The notes under the pieces were generated by a model. The model was not told the DNA's origin, ran no database searches, and saw only the letters and a program-made list of their open reading frames with translations. DNA of 6,607 bases from Solirubrobacterales bacterium (lineage in GTDB: Bacteria > Actinomycetota > Thermoleophilia > Solirubrobacterales > Solirubrobacteraceae), in NCBI GenBank assembly GCA_016215085.1, contig JACRMD010000270.1, positions 1-6,607 on the forward strand, read 5' to 3'. A program made the translations under genes and the position numbers. Below are positions 1-4,751 of the stretch, piece after piece (positions within the stretch are counted from its first letter, which is position 1; every line of letters begins with the position of its first letter).

Positions 1-726
1 CTGGAGCGCGACGGCCGGCCGGTCAAGGTCGCCGAGGTCCAGACCGCCGAGCCGGGCGCTCCGGAGATCGCGCTGACCTTCGAGCTGCACCGCGCGGTCG
101 GCCGGCTGGTGCGCGGGGCGGTCGACGAGGGCGCGTTCCCCGTCGTGCTGGCCGGCGCCTGCGGCAGCTCGGTCGGCACCGCGGCGGGGGTCGGCACCCA
201 CGACCTGGGCGTCGTGTGGCTCGACGCCCACGCCGACCTCGACACGCCCGAGGACAACCTCTCGGGCTTCCTCGACGTGATGGCGCTCACGACGCTGACG
301 GGCGGCGCGTGGGGCGCGCTGGCCGCGACCGTCGAGGGCTTCGCGCCGGTCGCGCCCGAGCGGGTGCTGCTCGCGGGCGTGCGCGACCTGGCCCCCTACC
401 AGCGCGACGCGCTCGCGCGCTCGCCCGTGCGCGCGCTGCCCGGCGCGTTCACCGTCGACGAGCTGCAGCGCGCGCTGCTGGCCCTCCCGGTCCGGCGGGT
501 GCTGCTGCACCTCGACCTCGACGTGCTCGACGCCGGCGAGGGCCGCGCCAACCGCTACGCCGCGCCCGGCGGCCCGTCGCTGGAGACGGTGCTGGCCGCG
601 GTCGACGCCGTCTTCGCGCGCTTCGAGGTCGCCGCCTTCGCGCTGACGGCCTACGAGCCCGGCGACGCCCGCGCCCACGCGGCCGCGGTGGCGCTGCTGG
701 AGCGCGTGCTCGGACACGTCCGCTGA
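1..726 (+). CDS. Arginase/agmatinase-superfamily protein (ureohydrolase fold), 5' end outside the window
   Basis: The frame is open from base 1 to the TGA at 724-726, giving 241 visible residues; the true start lies upstream. Ureohydrolases use a binuclear Mn centre to hydrolyse guanidino or formimino groups (arginine, agmatine, formiminoglutamate). Visible motifs, numbered from the first codon: WLDAHADLDTP at 73-83 (the DAHxDxxxP metal motif), HLDLDVLD at 170-177 (the DxDxxD metal motif) and YEP at 218-220, containing the conserved late glutamate. The early GGDHS motif is replaced by AGACGS at 51-56, so the usual first Mn-ligand histidine appears to be Cys54. The loop after the DxD motif (RANRYAAPGG) also lacks the usual PGTGTP. 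The fold assignment is firm. The substrate is not, and agmatinase, arginase, formimidoylglutamase or a non-canonical member are all possible. It is separated from phoD by 44 nt on the same strand; a functional link is not evident. Confidence 0.85.
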   Translation: MERDGRPVKVAEVQTAEPGAPEIALTFELHRAVGRLVRGAVDEGAFPVVLAGACGSSVGTAAGVGTHDLGVVWLDAHADLDTPEDNLSGFLDVMALTTLTGGAWGALAATVEGFAPVAPERVLLAGVRDLAPYQRDALARSPVRALPGAFTVDELQRALLALPVRRVLLHLDLDVLDAGEGRANRYAAPGGPSLETVLAAVDAVFARFEVAAFALTAYEPGDARAHAAAVALLERVLGHVR

Positions 727-756
727 CCACCTGTCGAGCCGGTCTTCGCAGGGGTG

Positions 757-762
757 TAGCGT
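757..762 (+). promoter_or_regulatory. Candidate -10 box (TAGCGT) for phoD, leaderless type
   Basis: TAGCGT fits the actinobacterial TANNNT -10 consensus and ends 8 nt before the phoD ATG. That spacing would place the transcription start at or very near the start codon. No convincing Shine-Dalgarno sequence lies at the usual distance, which fits a leaderless mRNA. A -35 is not clear; TGTCGA at 732-737 is the closest candidate, with a long 19-nt spacer. This is inference from sequence and spacing only. Confidence 0.35.
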
Positions 763-770
763 CCGCGCCG

Positions 771-2387
771 ATGCCCCAGACCCGCCGTCAGTTCGTCACG
801 CGCGCCGGCGCCGGCGCCGCCGCCATCCTCGTCCCGCCCGCCCTGCTGCAGGGCGTCGCCGCCGCCCGGCCGCTGCGCGGCGGCCGCTTCGCCGACGGCG
901 TCATGTCGGGGGACCCCGCCACGCGGGCCATCAGCCTCTGGACCCGGGTCGACACCGAGCAGGCCGGGACGGTCGAGCTCGAGGTCGCGACCGACAAGGG
1001 CTTCCGCAAGGTCGTCGCGCGCAAGGCCATCAGCGCCAAGCCGTCGGCCAACGGCGCGGTCAAGGCGCGGGTCACGGGCCTCAAGCCGCGCGAGGAGTAC
1101 TACTACCGCTTCAGCACGCGCACGACCGACAGCGAGGTCGGGCGCTTCCGCACCGCGCCGCCGGCGGACTCCAAGGAGACGGTGAAGTTCGCCTTCTTCT
1201 CCTGCCAGGACTACACGCACGGCTACTACAACGCGCACGAGGTCATGGCCGACGGCGACTACGACTTCGTGGTCTGCCTGGGCGACTACATCTACGCCGA
1301 GAGCTACCACTCGGTCAACGGCACGAAGACCGCGGTGCGCGACGACAGGATCGGCCGCGAGAACCCGGACAACAAGTCGATCGTCCGCGAGGCCGTGACG
1401 CTCGGCGACTACCGCCGCAAGTACTCGCTGTACCGCTCCGACAAGGCGCTGCGCGAGGTCCACCGCCGGTTCCCGATGATCGTCATCTGGGACGACCACG
1501 AGGTCCAGGACAACTACGCCGGCGGCGAGAAGGACGGCGGGCTGCCGCCCTCCAAGCACTTCTCCAGCGCCCGGCGCAAGGCGGCCGAGCGCGCCTTCTA
1601 CGAGAACATGCCGTCGTTCGGCGGCAGCACGCGGCTGTACCGCAAGCTCCAGTACGGCAGCCTGCTCGTCCTGGTGGTCATGGACCAGCGCCGCTACCGC
1701 GCCGACCAGCCGTGCGGCGACGCGGTCGCGCCGCCCTGCGAGGGCTACGACGCGCCGCGCGACTTCCTCGGCCGGCGCCAGATGGGCTACGTCAAGGACG
1801 CGCTGGCGTCCTCGAAGGCCGCGTGGAAGGTCCTCTGCAACGAGGTCACGATGATGCCGACGCGCGTCCTCGGCGGCTCCAACTACACGTACGACACGTG
1901 GCTGGGCTACCCGCGCGAGCGCGCCGAGCTGCTGCAGCACATCAAGGACAAGAGCATCAAGGACGTGGTCTTCGTCACGGGCGACATCCACACGTTCATC
2001 GCCGGCGACGTGCGCGACGGCGACGGCTCCAACGGCCAGACGCTGGCGACCGAGTTCGTCGGCGGGTCGATCACCTCGCAGTCGCTCGGCGAGACCGACA
2101 TCGACGCGGGCGGCGGCGTCGTCATCAAGGGCAACGACGCCAACCCGAAGACCGACCCGGGGCTCATCAACGCGCTGCGCGGCTTCAACCCGCACGTCGA
2201 CAACGCGGACTTCGACCACCACGGGTTCGGCGAGGCGACGCTGACCGCCAACGCGTTCACCTGCCAGATGGTGCGCATGGACACCATCAAGAAGCGCTCG
2301 CGCAAGAAGCTCTCGGGCGCCGAGTGGAAGTACGTCGTGCAGCGCGGCAACCCGTCGATCAAGGGCCAGCACGGCCCGGCGACGTAG
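771..2387 (+). CDS. phoD: PhoD-family alkaline phosphatase / phosphodiesterase, Tat-exported
   Basis: The protein has 538 residues, a usual length for PhoD. PhoD enzymes release phosphate from phosphomonoesters and phosphodiesters outside the cytoplasm with an Fe/Ca centre. The N-terminus carries a twin-arginine signal, TRRQFV at 4-9, followed by an Ala-rich hydrophobic stretch to about 29 and a possible AAA-type cleavage near 30-32. Residues about 40-130 match the PhoD N-terminal beta-sandwich domain (GVMSGDPATRAISLWTRV at 43-60). The metallophosphoesterase domain follows: FSCQDY at 143-148 (Cys145 is the expected iron ligand), LGDYIYA at 170-176, WDDHEVQDNY at 240-249, VVMDQRRYR at 302-310 and TGDIHTF at 403-409. 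All main catalytic motifs are present. The ATG at 771 is chosen because the Tat motif follows it immediately; the frame stays open upstream only as a shadow of the arginase-like gene. No lipobox is seen. Family members are often phosphate-starvation induced, but I see no PHO box here. Confidence 0.94.
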   Translation: MPQTRRQFVTRAGAGAAAILVPPALLQGVAAARPLRGGRFADGVMSGDPATRAISLWTRVDTEQAGTVELEVATDKGFRKVVARKAISAKPSANGAVKARVTGLKPREEYYYRFSTRTTDSEVGRFRTAPPADSKETVKFAFFSCQDYTHGYYNAHEVMADGDYDFVVCLGDYIYAESYHSVNGTKTAVRDDRIGRENPDNKSIVREAVTLGDYRRKYSLYRSDKALREVHRRFPMIVIWDDHEVQDNYAGGEKDGGLPPSKHFSSARRKAAERAFYENMPSFGGSTRLYRKLQYGSLLVLVVMDQRRYRADQPCGDAVAPPCEGYDAPRDFLGRRQMGYVKDALASSKAAWKVLCNEVTMMPTRVLGGSNYTYDTWLGYPRERAELLQHIKDKSIKDVVFVTGDIHTFIAGDVRDGDGSNGQTLATEFVGGSITSQSLGETDIDAGGGVVIKGNDANPKTDPGLINALRGFNPHVDNADFDHHGFGEATLTANAFTCQMVRMDTIKKRSRKKLSGAEWKYVVQRGNPSIKGQHGPAT

Positions 2388-2391
2388 CGCG

Positions 2392-2397
2392 TAGGCT
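2392..2397 (+). promoter_or_regulatory. Candidate -10 box (TAGGCT) before the methyltransferase-GT2-methyltransferase run
   Basis: TAGGCT matches TANNNT and ends 11 nt before the ATG at 2409, in a 21-nt gap after the phoD stop. Together with the similarly placed TAGCGT before phoD it suggests near-leaderless transcription. The gap is short enough that readthrough from phoD is equally possible, and a -35 would have to lie inside the end of phoD. Tentative. Confidence 0.25.
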
Positions 2398-2408
2398 GCC
2401 GTCCTCGG

Positions 2409-3266
2409 ATGGGGGCGGCAGGACCGGACGAGTGCCCGTGGTGCGGGCGGCCGCTGCACGGCGCCGCGCGCGGCCCGCTGCTGGTCTGCGCGCGCTGCGG
2501 CGTCGGGGTCACCGTGCCGTGGCCGACCGACGCCGAGCTCGACGCGGCCTACGCCGGCCCGTACCGCCCTGCGGAGGGCCGCTTCTCCGGGCCCGGCGAC
2601 GCGGTGCTGCGGCGGTCGCGCGCGCGGCTGGCCGCGCGGCTGGACGCGCTGGCGCCACCCGGCCCGGTGCTCGACGTCGGCGCGGGCGACGGGACGCTGG
2701 TGCGCGCGCTGCGGGCTCGCGGGCGCGACGCGGTCGGGCTCGAGCGCGGCGACGAGGAGCCCGCGGGGCCGTTCGCCGCGATCGTCCTCTGGCACTCGCT
2801 CGAGCACCTGCGCGCGCCGGGCGCGGCGCTGGACGACGCGGCGGCCAAGCTCGTGCCCGGCGGCGTGCTCGCGGTCGCGGCGCCGAACCTCGCGAGCCTG
2901 CAGGCGCGGGCGTTCGGCGCCCGCTGGCTGGCGTTCGACCTCCCGCGCCACCTCGTGCACGTGCCCGCGGCGGAGCTCGTCGCGCGGCTGCGGGCCGCGG
3001 GCCTGGAGGTGCGGCGGGTCAGCCACTGGCGCGGCGGCCAGGTCGTCTTCGGGTGGCTGCACGGCCTCGTCGAGCGGCTCGCCGGCGTCGACCTCTACGA
3101 CGCGATCCGCCGGCCCGACGCGCGGATGGCGCCGCTGGCGCCCGGGCGCCGGGCGCTCGCGCTGGCGGCCGGGTGCGCGCTGCTGCCGGTCGCGCTGGCG
3201 TGCGCGGCCGTCGAGGTCGCGGCGCGGCGGGGCGGCTCGGTCTACGTGGAGGCCGTCCGTGCGTGA
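2409..3266 (+). CDS. Class I SAM-dependent methyltransferase with N-terminal zinc ribbon and C-terminal hydrophobic segment
   Basis: The protein has 285 residues. An N-terminal zinc-ribbon-like module carries CPWC at 9-12 and CARC at 27-30. The Rossmann methyltransferase domain follows: SAM-binding motif I VLDVGAGDG at 87-95, the family signature WHSLEHL at 128-134 and the post-motif strand LVPGGVLAVAAPN at 148-160. This arrangement matches Methyltransf_23-like enzymes often found in surface-polysaccharide loci. Residues about 248-271 are strongly hydrophobic (LALAAGCALLPVALACAAV) and could be one membrane helix or a buried amphipathic anchor. The ATG at 2409 is the first start after the phoD stop in this frame and leaves the zinc ribbon intact. 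The 3' end overlaps the GT2 gene by 8 nt, indicating translational coupling. The acceptor is unknown; a lipid-linked sugar or glycan is inferred from the neighbours. Confidence 0.9.
   Translation: MGAAGPDECPWCGRPLHGAARGPLLVCARCGVGVTVPWPTDAELDAAYAGPYRPAEGRFSGPGDAVLRRSRARLAARLDALAPPGPVLDVGAGDGTLVRALRARGRDAVGLERGDEEPAGPFAAIVLWHSLEHLRAPGAALDDAAAKLVPGGVLAVAAPNLASLQARAFGARWLAFDLPRHLVHVPAAELVARLRAAGLEVRRVSHWRGGQVVFGWLHGLVERLAGVDLYDAIRRPDARMAPLAPGRRALALAAGCALLPVALACAAVEVAARRGGSVYVEAVRA
3248..3252 (+). promoter_or_regulatory. Shine-Dalgarno GGAGG for the GT2 gene
   Basis: GGAGG lies 6 nt before the GTG at 3259, inside the last codons of the upstream methyltransferase gene. It supports the GTG as the true start despite the 8-nt overlap. 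It is the only clear Shine-Dalgarno sequence seen at a gene start in this window, which fits an internal cistron rather than a leaderless first gene. Confidence 0.6.
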
Positions 3267-4002
3267 GGGCAAGCGGGTCGTCGTCGTGATGCCCGCGCGC
3301 AACGCGGCGCGCACGCTGCAGGCCACCGTCGACGCGATCCCGCGCGACTGGGTCGACGAGGTGATCCTGGTCGACGACCGCTCGACCGACGACACCGTCT
3401 CGGTCGCGCGCGGGCTGCCGCTCCACGTCGTCTGGCACCCGCACAACGTCGGCTACGGCGGCAACCAGAAGACGTGCTACCTGACCGCGCTGCAGCAGGA
3501 GGCCGACGTGGTGGTGATGCTCCACCCCGACGGCCAGTACGAGCCGACGCTGATCCCCGAGCTCGTCGCGCCGATCCTCAGCGGCGAGGCCGACCTCGTC
3601 CTCGGCTCGCGTCTGCTCGTCCCGGGAGCGGCGCGGGCGGGCGGGATGCCGCGCTGGAAGCTCGTCGCCAACCGCGCGCTCACCGGGGTCGAGAACCGGA
3701 TGCTCGGCACGTCGCTGTCGGAGCTGCACACGGGCTACCGCGCGTACTCGCGCGAGCTGCTCATGACGATCCCCTTCCTGCGCAACGCGCCCGACTTCTC
3801 GTTCGACTCCGAGGTCATCGCGCAGGCCGTGCACTTCGGCTTCCGCATCGCCGAGGTGCCGGCCCGCACGCGCTACTTCGACGACGCCTCGTCGATCACG
3901 TTCAAGCCGGCCGCGGTCTACGGCGTCAAGACGCTGTGGGCGTGCGCGCGGTTCGTCCTCCACCGCCGCGGGCTCGTGCGCTCGCGCAAGCTGCAGCCGT
4001 GA
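3259..4002 (+). CDS. Family 2 glycosyltransferase, polyprenyl-phosphate sugar transferase type (DPM1/DPG-synthase-like)
   Basis: The protein has 247 residues, one cytoplasmic GT-A domain without transmembrane helices. Enzymes of this type move a sugar from a nucleotide sugar (often GDP-mannose or UDP-glucose) to a polyprenyl phosphate at the inner membrane face. Visible motifs: VVVVMPARNAARTL at 7-20 (first strand and nucleotide-binding loop), VDDRSTDDT at 38-46, HNVGYGGNQKT at 62-72, the catalytic and metal-binding HPDGQYEP at 89-96 (in place of the DADGQH of classical DPM synthases), LGSRLL at 115-120, HTGYRAYSRE at 157-166 and FDSEVIAQA at 182-190. The HTGYRAYSRE block and the GGNQKTCY stretch closely resemble bacterial GT2 proteins found beside glycan methyltransferases. 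The start is GTG with a good ribosome site. It overlaps both neighbours by 8 and 4 nt, so it sits in the middle of an operon. Sugar and acceptor are not determined. Confidence 0.93.
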   Translation: MREGKRVVVVMPARNAARTLQATVDAIPRDWVDEVILVDDRSTDDTVSVARGLPLHVVWHPHNVGYGGNQKTCYLTALQQEADVVVMLHPDGQYEPTLIPELVAPILSGEADLVLGSRLLVPGAARAGGMPRWKLVANRALTGVENRMLGTSLSELHTGYRAYSRELLMTIPFLRNAPDFSFDSEVIAQAVHFGFRIAEVPARTRYFDDASSITFKPAAVYGVKTLWACARFVLHRRGLVRSRKLQP

Positions 4003-4751
4003 CGGTCACCGGCGAGCGGGTCGTCACCGCCGAGGGAGGGTTCAACCCGACCTGGCAGCGCCACGTCGCCGCCTACGCGCTGTGCGCGCCGCTGCTGCCG
4101 CGGGCCGGCGTGGTGCTCGACCTGGGCTGCGGCGTCGGCCACTCGTTCGAGCGGCTGGCGCCGCGGGACACCGTCGGCGTCGACCTCGACGCGCGCGCCC
4201 TGCGCGGCCAGGACCGCCCGACGGTGCGCGCCGACATGCGCGCGCTGCCGTTCCCGGACGCGTCCTTCGCCTCGGTGCTCGCCGTGCAGTCGCTCGAGCA
4301 CGTGCCCGACGCCGAGCGTGTGCTCGCCGAGGCGCGGCGGGTGGTCGAGCCGGGCGGCCCGTGCGTGTTCGTCACGCCCAACCGGCTGACGTTCGCGCGG
4401 CCCGGCGAGATCATCGACCCCTATCACTACGTCGAGTACGACCCGCGCGAGCTGCATGCGCTCTGCGCCGGGACGTTCGGCGACGTGCGCGTGCTCGGGA
4501 TCTTCGGGTCGGCCCGGTACCAGGAGCTCGTCGACGAGCAGCTCGCGCGCCTGGACGCGCTGCTGCGCCGCGACCCGCTGCGCCTGCGCCGGCTCGTGCC
4601 GCGGCGGGTGCGCCAGAAGGCCTACGACCTGCTGCTCACGCGCGCGCGGCGCGACGACGACCCGCGGGCGGCGGCGATCGGCGTCGAGGACTTCACCTTG
4701 GGCGACGACGGCGTCGACGCGGCGCTCGACCTCGTCGCGGTCTGCCGGTAG
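3999..4751 (+). CDS. Class I SAM-dependent methyltransferase (Methyltransf_11 type)
   Basis: The protein has 250 residues. Motif I VLDLGCGVG is at 39-47 and the acidic ribose-binding end of strand 2, VDLD, at 61-64. ADMRALPFPDASFASVLAVQ at 78-97 holds motif II/III, LEHVPDAERVLAEARRVVEP at 99-118 is typical of the family, and GGPCVFVTPN at 119-128 is the following strand. The C-terminus, ending ALDLVAVCR, resembles the natural end of related sugar or lipid methyltransferases, so the stop at 4749-4751 looks genuine. The GTG at 3999 overlaps the GT2 stop in a GTGA arrangement (4 nt), which suggests re-initiation by the same ribosome; no separate Shine-Dalgarno sequence is evident. The frame is open further upstream only as a shadow of the GT2 gene. 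The last 130 nt are also open on the opposite strand as the tail of the convergent membrane protein. It probably methylates a glycan or lipid intermediate; the substrate is unknown. Confidence 0.9.
   Translation: MTVTGERVVTAEGGFNPTWQRHVAAYALCAPLLPRAGVVLDLGCGVGHSFERLAPRDTVGVDLDARALRGQDRPTVRADMRALPFPDASFASVLAVQSLEHVPDAERVLAEARRVVEPGGPCVFVTPNRLTFARPGEIIDPYHYVEYDPRELHALCAGTFGDVRVLGIFGSARYQELVDEQLARLDALLRRDPLRLRRLVPRRVRQKAYDLLLTRARRDDDPRAAAIGVEDFTLGDDGVDAALDLVAVCR
4622..4751. other. Convergent 3' overlap of two coding regions
   Basis: The methyltransferase frame (+) and the GT-C membrane protein frame (-) are both open across these 130 nt. The family-like end of the membrane protein (GPFRVYR, residues 605-611) falls just at the methyltransferase stop. 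After it come about 40 Ser/Arg/Ala-rich residues with no family character, ending at a TAG read from 4624-4622. The codon third positions of the two frames coincide, which favours long open antisense reading in GC-rich DNA. The tail is probably a product of stop-codon loss rather than a functional domain. Confidence 0.7.

Noticed and set aside
216..770. Upstream extension of the phoD reading frame into the arginase-like gene
   Set aside because: The extension is an Arg-rich shadow of another frame. The Tat signal directly after the ATG at 771 fixes the start there.
1712..3289. Long + strand open frame bridging phoD, the first methyltransferase and the GT2 start
   Set aside because: It is out of frame with three genes that carry clear motifs, and its translation is low-complexity Arg/Ala.
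651..3446. Very long open frame on the - strand across phoD, the first methyltransferase and part of GT2
   Set aside because: The translation is Arg/Ala/Val-rich with no family motif, and it lies opposite strongly supported genes. In DNA this GC-rich, stop codons are rare in antisense frames, so length alone is not evidence.
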